From positions 62,001 to 126,000 of the forward strand of contig MGVC01000008.1 in the NCBI GenBank assembly GCA_001800285.1: a stretch of 64,000 bases of DNA, written 5' to 3'. The notes below the pieces were generated by a model. It was not told where the DNA came from and made no database searches. It was given only the letters and a program-made list of their open reading frames with translations. A program made the position numbers and the translations under genes. Shown here in pieces: positions 9,133 to 16,476 of this stretch (position 1 is its first letter; every line of letters begins with the position of its first letter). This DNA is from Elusimicrobia bacterium RIFOXYA2_FULL_39_19. GTDB lineage: Bacteria; Elusimicrobiota; Endomicrobiia; CG1-02-37-114; XYA2-FULL-39-19.

Positions 9133-9666
9133 ATGAAATTATTAAAGATTCTGTTTATTTCATTAGCCCTACTTGTAATTGTAGTGATAGCGGGCATGTG
9201 GTCTGTGGGCATGTTTCAGAAAATAGAGTTTAAGGCGCAGGATGTAGGCGCCATGACTATGGTTTATACCGAACACATAGGCCCCTATAATAAAATAGGC
9301 CCGAAGTTTGAAATAGTTAAAAAATACCTTGATGACAACAAAATTGCATATACCTATGGTATTGGCGAGTATCTGGATAATCCCGCAAAGGTAAGACAGG
9401 AAGAGCTGAGAAGTTATGCCGGGTATTTGGTAGATAAACCCATAAAAACAGCAGAACCCATAAGAGTAAAAAAAATACAGAAAAATTATTATGTTGTTTG
9501 TACATTTGTCGGTATGCCTATGGTTGGGCCGTTTGTAGTGTACCCGAAAGCAACAAAGTGGTTTGAAAAGAACGGTTATGAAATGACCGGCGCCGCTTAT
9601 GAAATTTATAAAATTGACGGCAAAATTATGTCTACTGATTATCTGTTTGCCGTAAAAAAGAAATAA
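9133..9666 (+). CDS. Membrane-anchored GyrI-like domain protein
   Basis: A 177-residue protein with one N-terminal hydrophobic helix (residues ~3-24, LLKILFISLALLVIVVIAG) acting as an anchor or uncleaved signal. A GyrI/AraC-effector-binding-like domain follows, recognisable from EHIGPYNKIGPKFEIVKKYL and the later LRSYAGYLVD and FVVYPKATKWFEKNGY. GyrI-like domains bind small ligands or act as gyrase inhibitors; the membrane-anchored forms are mostly uncharacterised. CCGGAGG at 9121-9127 gives a strong ribosome binding site. It follows rdgB closely but has no obvious functional link to it. The domain call is moderately confident and the ligand is unknown. Confidence 0.7.
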   Translation: MKLLKILFISLALLVIVVIAGMWSVGMFQKIEFKAQDVGAMTMVYTEHIGPYNKIGPKFEIVKKYLDDNKIAYTYGIGEYLDNPAKVRQEELRSYAGYLVDKPIKTAEPIRVKKIQKNYYVVCTFVGMPMVGPFVVYPKATKWFEKNGYEMTGAAYEIYKIDGKIMSTDYLFAVKKK

Positions 9667-9841
9667 TAGTTCTTTCATTATAAGAGTTCATAATAGGAAG
9701 GGTTCAGCGAAACGCTTTTCACGCCCAGAAGGAAAAAAAAGTGGAGAGCGACGATGAACGGGAAACCGTTGGTTTCCCTTGTGGAGCACCGAACGTTACC
9801 TTCGTTAGCAAGAGAGGGAACCCGTTAGGGTGCGACAATAT
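9667..9841 (+). other. Structured non-coding stretch upstream of the tRNA pair
   Basis: This gap contains a perfect 8-bp hairpin GGGAAACC-GTT-GGTTTCCC (9760-9778). A long-range pairing of GCACC (9786-9790) with GGTGC (~9829-9833) encloses AACG/CGTT pairs, and the segment GGGAACCCGTTAGGG resembles the first hairpin. A short open frame crosses it but runs into the tRNA-like sequence and is not credible as a gene. It may be a structured RNA or a dispersed palindromic repeat; function is unknown. Confidence 0.35.
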
Positions 9842-9914
9842 CGGGGCGTGGCTCAGTTGGCAGAGCACTCCGATGGACATCGGAGGGGTCGTAAATTCAA
9901 TCCAATCGCCCCTA
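9842..9914 (+). pseudogene. Degenerate tRNA copy (duplicate of the downstream tRNA-Pro)
   Basis: The first 27 bases (CGGGGCGTGGCTCAGTTGGC and on) are the same as in the tRNA-Pro at 10006, and the 3' part keeps ATCCAATCGCCCC. The anticodon arm CTCCGATGGACATCGGAG cannot form a standard 5-bp stem with a 7-base loop: the loop would be 8 bases, or 6 with a 6-bp stem. The T stem is broken (GTAAA against CCAAT), the T loop is one base short, and the first acceptor pair is a C-T mismatch. It is best read as a decayed tandem duplicate, although a non-canonical functional tRNA-like RNA cannot be excluded. Confidence 0.65.
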
Positions 9915-9969
9915 AGTACATAAAAGATATATTAATTTGAAATAATAAACGTTACAATCGGGGCTACAA

Positions 9970-10009
9970 GTAGTGTCCCGATGACAATTGATAAAAATAG
10001 AAAATCGGG
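9970..10009 (+). repeat. Dispersed tcccgat...atcggg element (copy 1)
   Basis: GTAGTGTCCCGATGACAATT followed by an AT-rich spacer and AAAATCGGG. CCCGAT and ATCGGG form a hairpin stem. A related 39-bp sequence lies at 19032-19070. The right arm overlaps the 5' acceptor strand of the tRNA-Pro, so the hairpin could compete with tRNA folding in the precursor. Confidence 0.5.
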
Positions 10010-10078
10010 GCGTGGCTCAGTTGGCAGAGCATTCGGTTTGGGACCGAAGGGTCGTTGGTTCAAATCCAATCGCCCCGA
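10006..10078 (+). tRNA. tRNA-Pro (anticodon TGG)
   Basis: All four arms fold. Acceptor CGGGGCG pairs with CGCCCCG. The D arm is GCTC-AGTTGGCAGA-GAGC type. The anticodon stem TTCGG/CCGAA carries loop TTTGGGA, giving TGG (reads CCA). The T arm is GTTGG-TTCAAAT-CCAAT with one G-U pair. The discriminator is A and CCA is not encoded. Confidence 0.93.
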
Positions 10079-10092
10079 TTTATTTTAACTAC

Positions 10093-10356
10093 ATGCTTGG
10101 TTTTGTATATATATTAAAAAGTTTAAAAAATAACCGTTACTATATTGGGAGTACAATTAACTTAGATAATAGAATAAGAGAACATAATAATGGCGAAGTA
10201 CATTCAACAAAATACATAAGGCCATTGAAAATAGAATTTTATCAGGAATTCGAAAACATAGAAACAGCAAAAAAGGTTGAGCTTAGATTAAAAAGGTATA
10301 AAAACAAAAGCATCATTGAAAGAATAATTGCTGAAAAGAAAATAAGACCAAAATAA
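10093..10356 (+). CDS. Small GIY-YIG nuclease domain protein
   Basis: An 87-residue protein of the stand-alone GIY-YIG type (YhbQ/UPF0213-like). The paired motif is visible as FVYILKS then YYIGSTINLDNRIREHNNG, which includes the conserved Arg (in NRIREH) and a C-terminal lysine-rich helix. The frame is open from 9988 but that part is translation of the tRNA-Pro, so ATG 10093 is used; it lies only 15 bp after the tRNA 3' end. No Shine-Dalgarno sequence is present. Small proteins of this family are presumed structure-specific or homing-like endonucleases, but cellular roles are poorly known. The codons are AT-richer than the neighbours, which fits a mobile origin (inference). A linear continuation of the tRNA transcript is possible. 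Confidence 0.8.
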   Translation: MLGFVYILKSLKNNRYYIGSTINLDNRIREHNNGEVHSTKYIRPLKIEFYQEFENIETAKKVELRLKRYKNKSIIERIIAEKKIRPK

Positions 10357-10377
10357 AAATCTTTCAAGGAGAAAAAT

Positions 10378-11550
10378 ATGCAGATAGCAGACAGAATCAG
10401 CAAATTAGGCACAGAGCAGGCTTTTCACGTACTGGCAAGAGCAAAAGACATGGAAAGAAAAGGTATCAATATGGTGCACATGGAAATAGGAGACACAGAT
10501 TTTGATACTCCCAAAGTAGTAAAAGATGCCTGCATAAAGGCAATAAAAGAAAATAAAACCCACTATCTTCCTTCACAGGGCTTGCTGGAATTCAGAACTG
10601 AAATAGCAAAATTCATATCAAAAACCCGTAAAATTCCGGTAACACCGGCAGAAGTAGTAGTTACCCCGGGCGCAAAACCAATTATTTTTTATTCTATCCT
10701 TGCCACCGTTAATCCGGGTGACGAAGTAATAATACCAAACCCGGGCTTCCCTACCTATGAATCCGTAGTAAACTTTATCGGAGCTAAGCCGGTGCCGCTT
10801 CCTTTAATAGCAGAGAAAAACTTTAACTTTGATTTAGACCTGCTGGAAAAACTGATAACCAAAAGAACGAAATTCATCATTGTAAATTCACCGCAGAATC
10901 CTACCGGCGGCGTGTTACCGCACGAAAGCCTGGTGCGTATTGCCCAGCTGGCAAAAGAACATGATTTATGGGTGCTTTCAGATGAAGTTTATGATAAGTT
11001 CATTTTTGAAGGTAAGTTTGAAAGTGTCAGCACGCTTCCCGGCATGAAAGAAAGAACAATCATTTTAAATGCTTTCACAAAAACCTATTCCATGAGCGGC
11101 TGGCGCCTGGGTTACGGTGTAATGAACGCTGACTTGGCAAAAGTAGTATCAAACCTTATAAACAATTCCATCTCCTGCTCTCCAAACTTTACTCAGTGGG
11201 CAGGCATAGCGGGACTTAAAGCGCCTGAGTCCGTAGTTACAAAATTCCGTACAGAACTCAAAAAACGCCGTGACGCGTTTGTAACTGAAATAAAGAAACT
11301 TCCAAAAGTAAAATGCCACTGTCCCAGAGGCGGCATTTATTTATTCCTTGATATCAGGGAAACCGGCAAGACCAGCAAAGAAGTATTTGAAATCCTTTTT
11401 GAAGAAGCGCACGTAGCCACTTTATCCGGCGCTGCTTTCGGCAAATATGGCGAAGGTTTCATAAGGCTGTCCTTCGGTTCTGCCCCGGTACCGCGCATTA
11501 AAGAAGCAGTAAAAAGAATGCAGAGCGTCTGGTATAAGATAGCTAATTAA
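10378..11550 (+). CDS. PLP-dependent class I/II aminotransferase (AspC/AlaA-like)
   Basis: A 390-residue fold-type I aminotransferase. NSPQNPTGGV (Asn 174), SDEVYDKF (Asp 202, Tyr 205) and AFTKTYSMSGWRLGYG (Schiff-base Lys 235, Arg 243) are the usual PLP-binding residues, and GFIRLSFGS near the C-terminus carries the substrate-carboxylate Arg. The family covers aspartate, alanine and aromatic aminotransferases; substrate specificity cannot be fixed from sequence alone. AAGGAG at 10366-10371 gives a strong ribosome binding site. It lies 21 bp downstream of the GIY-YIG gene and is followed by a palindromic repeat with a T-run that may act as its terminator. Confidence 0.92.
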   Translation: MQIADRISKLGTEQAFHVLARAKDMERKGINMVHMEIGDTDFDTPKVVKDACIKAIKENKTHYLPSQGLLEFRTEIAKFISKTRKIPVTPAEVVVTPGAKPIIFYSILATVNPGDEVIIPNPGFPTYESVVNFIGAKPVPLPLIAEKNFNFDLDLLEKLITKRTKFIIVNSPQNPTGGVLPHESLVRIAQLAKEHDLWVLSDEVYDKFIFEGKFESVSTLPGMKERTIILNAFTKTYSMSGWRLGYGVMNADLAKVVSNLINNSISCSPNFTQWAGIAGLKAPESVVTKFRTELKKRRDAFVTEIKKLPKVKCHCPRGGIYLFLDIRETGKTSKEVFEILFEEAHVATLSGAAFGKYGEGFIRLSFGSAPVPRIKEAVKRMQSVWYKIAN

Positions 11551-11560
11551 TAGCGGTTAC

Positions 11561-11625
11561 GTGATTAGGTGATTAGTTGTCAGTAAAAACCTTCACTAAT
11601 CACTAAATACTAACCACTTAATCAC
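11561..11625 (+). repeat. Intergenic palindromic repeat, gtgattag family (copy 2), with T-run
   Basis: GTGATTAGGTGATTAGT (from 11561) is nearly the reverse complement of the right arm ending ACTAACCACTTAATCAC at 11625 (15 of 17 positions). A second CACTAATCACTAAATACT unit lies in the loop. A run of seven or so T follows at 11626-11632. It may serve as a terminator for the aminotransferase transcript. Confidence 0.6.
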
Positions 11626-11644
11626 TTTTTTTGTCTTTTAAATT

Positions 11645-13348
11645 ATGGAAATACTCAGGATTTGTCTGGCGCAGATAAACAGCACAGTAGGAGATCTTGA
11701 AGGCAACTGCAGTAAAATCCTTCAAAGAATCAATGACGCCAAAAAATCCAAAGCAGATATAGTAGTTTTTCCTGAACTGGCCCTAAGCGGGTATCCTCCC
11801 GAAGATTTGCTCCAAAAACCCCATTTCATAAAGAAAAATCGTGAATACCTCGGTAAAATTATAAATAACTCCGCAGATATTTTTGTTATTGTCGGGTTTC
11901 CCGGAGCTCAAAAAGATAAAATATACAATTCTGCCGCGCTGATATACAATAAAAAACTGCTCGGTGTTTATCATAAAATATGCCTGCCGAATTACGGTGT
12001 ATTTGACGAACAACGCTACTTTGCTTCCGGCACAGAATGCCCGGTATATAACTTTAACGGCAAATTTAAAACCGGTATAAACATTTGTGAAGATATATGG
12101 CACCAGCAGGGCCCGCAGAAAATCCAGTCCCTGTACGGGAAAGCAAAAATAATAATTAATATTTCCTCATCTCCTTACCACATACAAAAACTTGATCTAA
12201 GAGAAAAACTGCTTAAAAACATGGCCGTGGAAAATAACACGCATGTGTTTTACTGCAATGCTGCCGGCGCCCAGGATGAGCTGGTGTTTGACGGCGGGAG
12301 TATGGTGTTTGATAATAAAGGAAAGCTTACAGCCCGCGCAAAACAGTTTGAGGAAGATATGCTCTACACGGACCTTGTCATAGATAAAGCGCTTTCAGGA
12401 AAAACTGCTGTAAAAAACAAAAGCGTTTTAAACATAAATGTAAAAGGTTTCAAGACCAAACCAAAAGAAATAAATGAAAATGTCATAAATAAAAAGTACG
12501 GCCTTATAGAAGAGGTTTACAATGCCCTGGTGCTGGGGTTCAGGGATTATGTTTCTAAAAACGGTTTTAAAAAAATTGTGCTTGGTTTAAGCGGGGGCAT
12601 AGACTCAGCCCTGGTAGCGGCTTTAGCGGTATATGCCCTGGGAAAAGAAAATGTGGTAGCGCTTACTCTGCCTTCCAGGTATTCATCTGAAGGCACATTA
12701 AACGATGCAAAATGCCTGGCGATAAATCTTGGCATAAAACTTTATGAAATACCCATAAAGAAACTGCATGACGTTTATCTGGATTTATTTAAAGATGTAT
12801 TTAAAGGAACAAAGCCCAATATAACAGAAGAAAATATCCAGGCGCGTATAAGGGGAAATATTTTAATGGCTTTCTCCAATAAATTTGGCTGGCTGGTAGT
12901 TACTACCGGCAACAAAAGCGAACTTAGCGTAGGCTACTGCACACTTTACGGTGATACGGCAGGCGGTTTTGCTTTAATTAAAGATGTGCCTAAAACTCTT
13001 GTTTACAGGCTTTCGGAATTCATAAACCAAAAAAACGGCAGGGAATTAATACCTGTCAGCATATTTAAAAGAGCACCAACAGCTGAGCTGAAAAATAACC
13101 AGACAGATCAGGATACTTTGCCGCCATATAACGTGTTAGACAAAATTATTGATGAGTACGTAGAAAATGACCGCAGCATGGCGCAGATAGTAAAGAAAGG
13201 TTTTAACAGGGAAACAGTTAGCCGGGTTATTTCTATGATAGATAAGAATGAATATAAAAGAAGACAGTCACCAATAGGAATAAAAATCACACCGAAAGCT
13301 TTTGGCAGAGACCGCCGCATGCCCATCACCAACAAGTTTGATGAGTAA
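11645..13348 (+). CDS. nadE: Glutamine-hydrolysing NAD+ synthase
   Basis: A 567-residue two-domain enzyme performing the last step of NAD biosynthesis: amidation of nicotinic acid adenine dinucleotide with glutamine-derived ammonia. The N-terminal nitrilase-type amidase has the full Glu-Lys-Cys triad: Glu 44 (FPELALSGYPPED), Lys 111 (YHKICLPNYG) and Cys 148 (INICEDIWH). The C-terminal ATP-pyrophosphatase domain has SGGIDS at 316-321 (LGLSGGIDSALVAAL) and TTGNKSELSVGYCTLYGD. Length matches the family. No Shine-Dalgarno sequence is obvious. It ends convergently with the permease gene, three bases separating the two stop codons. Confidence 0.97.
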   Translation: MEILRICLAQINSTVGDLEGNCSKILQRINDAKKSKADIVVFPELALSGYPPEDLLQKPHFIKKNREYLGKIINNSADIFVIVGFPGAQKDKIYNSAALIYNKKLLGVYHKICLPNYGVFDEQRYFASGTECPVYNFNGKFKTGINICEDIWHQQGPQKIQSLYGKAKIIINISSSPYHIQKLDLREKLLKNMAVENNTHVFYCNAAGAQDELVFDGGSMVFDNKGKLTARAKQFEEDMLYTDLVIDKALSGKTAVKNKSVLNINVKGFKTKPKEINENVINKKYGLIEEVYNALVLGFRDYVSKNGFKKIVLGLSGGIDSALVAALAVYALGKENVVALTLPSRYSSEGTLNDAKCLAINLGIKLYEIPIKKLHDVYLDLFKDVFKGTKPNITEENIQARIRGNILMAFSNKFGWLVVTTGNKSELSVGYCTLYGDTAGGFALIKDVPKTLVYRLSEFINQKNGRELIPVSIFKRAPTAELKNNQTDQDTLPPYNVLDKIIDEYVENDRSMAQIVKKGFNRETVSRVISMIDKNEYKRRQSPIGIKITPKAFGRDRRMPITNKFDE

Positions 13349-13351
13349 TCC

Positions 13352-14272
13352 TTACCCTAACGTATAATTAGGATACATAGAAGCGAAAGCCAGTCCGATT
13401 AGCACAGACATAACACTGATAACCAATAAATAAATAGCCAGTATTTTCCAGCCGAACTCTTTTCTAATAACCAGAATAGTACCGTAGGAAGTTATAGGGC
13501 CTGCTAACAGCAGTACCATGCCCGCGCCAATATTTAAACCTGCCAACACAAAAGCATGCGCCATGGGTACGCTGGCGGTAGAGCAGATATACATCAGCAG
13601 TCCGAAAAGTAGAGCAAAAATATAGCCTGTAAAACTCGCCAGATAATTATTAATAAAATGGTTAACCGGTGTAACCGAAGCAATAATTGCCGCCAGTAAA
13701 ATACCTATCAGCAGTTCTAACCCCATTTCTTTAGGAAGGTCAATAAACCCGTAGCTTAACACGGATTTAATTCTGTTAAGTATTCCTTTTCTGTGGTGGC
13801 CGTGCTCTGCGCCTTCTTCTGCGCATTCGTGGCACATAGGGCAGGATTCATGCTCTCCTTTTACTTCAGGTGTTTCAAAGAAATTGCCTATTATGCCTAT
13901 CACAAAACCCATTAACACTACTCCCGCACAGAGGGCAATAGTAAAACCAATGCCCATAAGTTTCCAGGTTACCAGTATGGCTGTTATAGAAGTTGCCGGC
14001 GTGGCAACGAGGAATGCCAGTACAGGGCCTAAAGGGACCCCTTTTTTTCTAAAGGTTACAGCTATTGGCAGTGAGCCGAAACAGCATACCGGCAGAAACA
14101 TACCTATAACTATCACATATAATAAAGGAAAGAACCCTTTATTGCCCAAGTGTTTTTCTACAAGGTCCTGAGGCAGTGCTTCGTGCACAATACCGCTGAT
14201 TAAAAGGCCCAAAATTATGCTGGGGATTATGTCCTTGCCGTAATGAACTAGGTGCATTAAAAAAGTTTCCAT
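13352..14272 (-). CDS. SO_0444-type Cu/Zn efflux permease
   Basis: A 306-residue polytopic membrane protein of the DUF318/permease superfamily with about eight hydrophobic segments. The central loop is metal-ligand rich: Cys 144, 147 and 150 with His 141, 148, 157, 159 and 160. A PVCCFG motif (Cys 63/64) lies in a membrane segment, and the second half repeats the fold (YICSTASVPMAHAF). This layout matches proteins annotated as SO_0444 family Cu/Zn efflux transporters; the metal is inferred from the ligands and not proven. AAGGAG seven bases upstream supports the start. It is transcribed alone, convergent with nadE. A palindromic repeat and 17-bp direct repeats lie upstream. Confidence 0.8.
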   Translation of the reverse strand: METFLMHLVHYGKDIIPSIILGLLISGIVHEALPQDLVEKHLGNKGFFPLLYVIVIGMFLPVCCFGSLPIAVTFRKKGVPLGPVLAFLVATPATSITAILVTWKLMGIGFTIALCAGVVLMGFVIGIIGNFFETPEVKGEHESCPMCHECAEEGAEHGHHRKGILNRIKSVLSYGFIDLPKEMGLELLIGILLAAIIASVTPVNHFINNYLASFTGYIFALLFGLLMYICSTASVPMAHAFVLAGLNIGAGMVLLLAGPITSYGTILVIRKEFGWKILAIYLLVISVMSVLIGLAFASMYPNYTLG

Positions 14273-14298
14273 TTGTTTTCTCCTTGAATAACTGACAA

Positions 14299-14456
14299 GT
14301 GATTAAGTGTTTAAGTGATTAGGTGGTTAGCAAAGATTTAACTACTTTTGTTGCCAATTGTGATTTGGATACTACCCGTAATCCTAGGTTTGTTTTTTTA
14401 CCAGTTGTACCCAGGATACTACCCGTAATCACGGAACCACTAACGACTAACTACTG
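14299..14456 (+). repeat. Intergenic repeat cluster: gtgattag family (copy 3) and 17-bp direct repeats
   Basis: GTGATTAAGTGTTTAAGTGA followed by TTAGGTGGTTAG (14299-14330) forms the left arm. CCACTAACGACTAACTACTG (14437-14456) is a partial right arm. Between them GGATACTACCCGTAATC occurs twice (14367-14383 and 14414-14430). It looks like a copy of the palindrome interrupted by another small repeat. Confidence 0.5.
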
Positions 14457-15638
14457 TCTTTTGTTAAGCGGTGACATGGCGCGTAACTTTGCCACAATAA
14501 CGGGCAGGGTTTCTATGATATAATCAATATCTTTTTCCGTATTGTTTAACCCCAAAGAAAAACGCAGTGACCCCTGGGCAAGTATGGGATTAACACCCAT
14601 AGCGCTTAAAACATGAGATGGTTCCATATTACCGCTGGTGCAGGCAGAGCCCGCAGAAGCCGCTATGCCTTTTAAGTCCAGGTTGAGCAGTAAGGATTCT
14701 CCTTCAATGTATTCAAAGGACAGGTTTAGCGTGTTTGGCAATGACTGGGTGGGGTGAGTATTTAAATGAATGTGTTCAATGTTTTTTACTATACCTTCCC
14801 AGAGTTTGTTTCTTAATTTTAACAGGTGAGTAGATTCTTTTTCCAGTGAGTTTAGCGCTATTTCACACGCCTTGCCCAGACCTACAATACCGGTAATATT
14901 TTCTGTGCCTGCGCGCAGGTTGCCTTCATGATGGCCGCCGTGTAAAAGGGGCTGCATTTTTGTGCCCTTGCGTACAAACAAAGCGCCCACACCTTTAGGG
15001 GCGTTTATTTTATGGCCTGATATGGAAAGCAAATCTACATTTAATTTATCTACATCAAGCTTTATTTTTCCTGCCGCCTGCACCGCGTCTGTGTGAAAAA
15101 GTACGCGCCTGGCACTGCCTGTTTTCAGGTTAAAATCTTTTATTATTTTACCAATTTCTTCTACGGGTTCAATTGTTCCTGTTTCATTATTAGCTGTCAT
15201 TATAGAAACAAGGATAGTTTTATCAGTCAGGGCTTTTTTAAGCTCATCAAGTTTTACCACCCCGGTGCTGTCTACCGGCAGGTAGGTGATTTTAAAACCA
15301 TTACTTTCAAGGAATTTGCACGGGTTTAAAACAGCATTGTGCTCTATCTGGGAAGTGATAATATGGTTTCCATGTTTCTGCAATGCAGAGGAAGTGCCTT
15401 TTATGGCCAGGTTGTCGGCTTCGGTTCCGCCGGAAGTAAAATATATTTCGCCCGGAGATGCATTGAGCAGCTTAGCTGTCTGTTCGCGCGCATGTTCCAG
15501 GGCATAGTGGGCTTTCTGCCCGTACTGGTGTATACTTGACGGGTTGCCGAAATCTGTTTCAAAAAACGGCAGTATTTCGCGCATTACTTCCGGATGTACG
15601 GGTGTGGTGGCGTTATGGTCAATATAAATTCTTTTCAT
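14451..15638 (-). CDS. Cysteine desulfurase (NifS/IscS family)
   Basis: A 395-residue PLP enzyme that takes sulfur from cysteine for Fe-S cluster and tRNA thiolation pathways. Lys 210 in ISGHKINAPKG is the Schiff-base lysine. Cys 333 in AASAGSACTSGNMEPSHVL is the persulfide-forming cysteine in the long NifS/IscS-type active loop. TSGGTEADNLAI and TAGTENITGIVGL-like substrate strings are also present. It follows pabC by seven bases on the minus strand, so it is the third gene of a pabB-pabC-desulfurase operon. No scaffold gene (nifU/iscU) is adjacent. NifS-like versus IscS-like subtype cannot be settled here. Confidence 0.95.
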   Translation of the reverse strand: MKRIYIDHNATTPVHPEVMREILPFFETDFGNPSSIHQYGQKAHYALEHAREQTAKLLNASPGEIYFTSGGTEADNLAIKGTSSALQKHGNHIITSQIEHNAVLNPCKFLESNGFKITYLPVDSTGVVKLDELKKALTDKTILVSIMTANNETGTIEPVEEIGKIIKDFNLKTGSARRVLFHTDAVQAAGKIKLDVDKLNVDLLSISGHKINAPKGVGALFVRKGTKMQPLLHGGHHEGNLRAGTENITGIVGLGKACEIALNSLEKESTHLLKLRNKLWEGIVKNIEHIHLNTHPTQSLPNTLNLSFEYIEGESLLLNLDLKGIAASAGSACTSGNMEPSHVLSAMGVNPILAQGSLRFSLGLNNTEKDIDYIIETLPVIVAKLRAMSPLNKRQ

Positions 15639-15645
15639 GATAAGC

Positions 15646-16476
15646 CTATTCTATCAAAAAATTAGACAGCTTGAAATATTCTACCATTAAACGTTTAGTT
15701 ATTTTACCGGGTGCGCCGATGTTGTGTTTGTCAATACAGTTTACCGGCACAAGGCCGTAAAGTGATCCGGTAATAAATACTTCATCTGCCTTAGTGAGTT
15801 CTTTAAGCGTAACCTTCTTTTCCTGTAAAGGGATTTTAAGTTTTTTTGAAAGTTTGATTACCAGGGCTCTGGTAATTCCGGGAAGCATAGGAAAATCAGA
15901 TAAGGCAGGTGTATAAAGGATGCCGTTTTTTACCATAAAGATATTTGCGGACACGCATTCAACCGCATAGTTTTTTGTTTCATCAAGTATAAGCGCGTTT
16001 AAAAACCCTTTTTCCATGGCAAGGTTTCTTTCGTAAATGTTTTCCAAACAGTTTATAGTTTTGTGTTTTGGAATTTCTGAAAACCGCGTTCTTGAAACAT
16101 TTGAAACGGATATTTTTATCCCGTTTTTCATGTATTTTTCTGGTATAACAGGCAGGGGTTTTGTGTAAATAAACACGGTGGGTCTGTTTTCTGTGCCTGC
16201 ACTGACCGTGATGCGGATATAGGTGTCTTTCAGGTTGTTTTCTTTCAGCAGTTTTTTGATTGTTTTGTTTAAGGTGTGCCCGGATTCGGTGATGCGTATG
16301 TTTAGATAGCCCAGAGCTTTTTTCAGCCTGGCGTAATGCATATTAAAAAACGGCAGCTTGCCGTTTACAGACCTGAAAGTTTCAAAGGCGCCCCTGCTGT
16401 ATAAGTAGCCCTCATCTACGGGGGAGATATGCGCTTTGTTTAAAGAAATTATTTTTCCGTTTAAGTAAACTTTCAA
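15646..16476 (-). CDS. pabC: Aminotransferase class IV, probable 4-amino-4-deoxychorismate lyase
   Basis: A 276-residue fold-type IV PLP protein. Family marks are DEGYLYSRGAFETFRS, the PLP lysine Lys 139 in HKTINCLENIYERN, and ECVSANIFMVKNG. The family includes branched-chain and D-amino-acid aminotransferases and PabC. The PabC assignment (4-amino-4-deoxychorismate to p-aminobenzoate plus pyruvate) rests on the four-base ATGA overlap with pabB upstream, which signals translational coupling of successive folate-pathway steps. The sequence alone would permit a BCAT-like activity. Confidence 0.82.
   Translation of the reverse strand: MKVYLNGKIISLNKAHISPVDEGYLYSRGAFETFRSVNGKLPFFNMHYARLKKALGYLNIRITESGHTLNKTIKKLLKENNLKDTYIRITVSAGTENRPTVFIYTKPLPVIPEKYMKNGIKISVSNVSRTRFSEIPKHKTINCLENIYERNLAMEKGFLNALILDETKNYAVECVSANIFMVKNGILYTPALSDFPMLPGITRALVIKLSKKLKIPLQEKKVTLKELTKADEVFITGSLYGLVPVNCIDKHNIGAPGKITKRLMVEYFKLSNFLIE

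Noticed and set aside
9741-9923. Open frame of 60 codons crossing the tRNA-like copy
   Set aside because: Its second half is translated tRNA sequence (IGAWLSWQSTP type) and it lacks a ribosome binding site.
9988-10092. Upstream extension of the GIY-YIG frame
   Set aside because: The extension is translation of tRNA-Pro; the true domain begins at ATG 10093.
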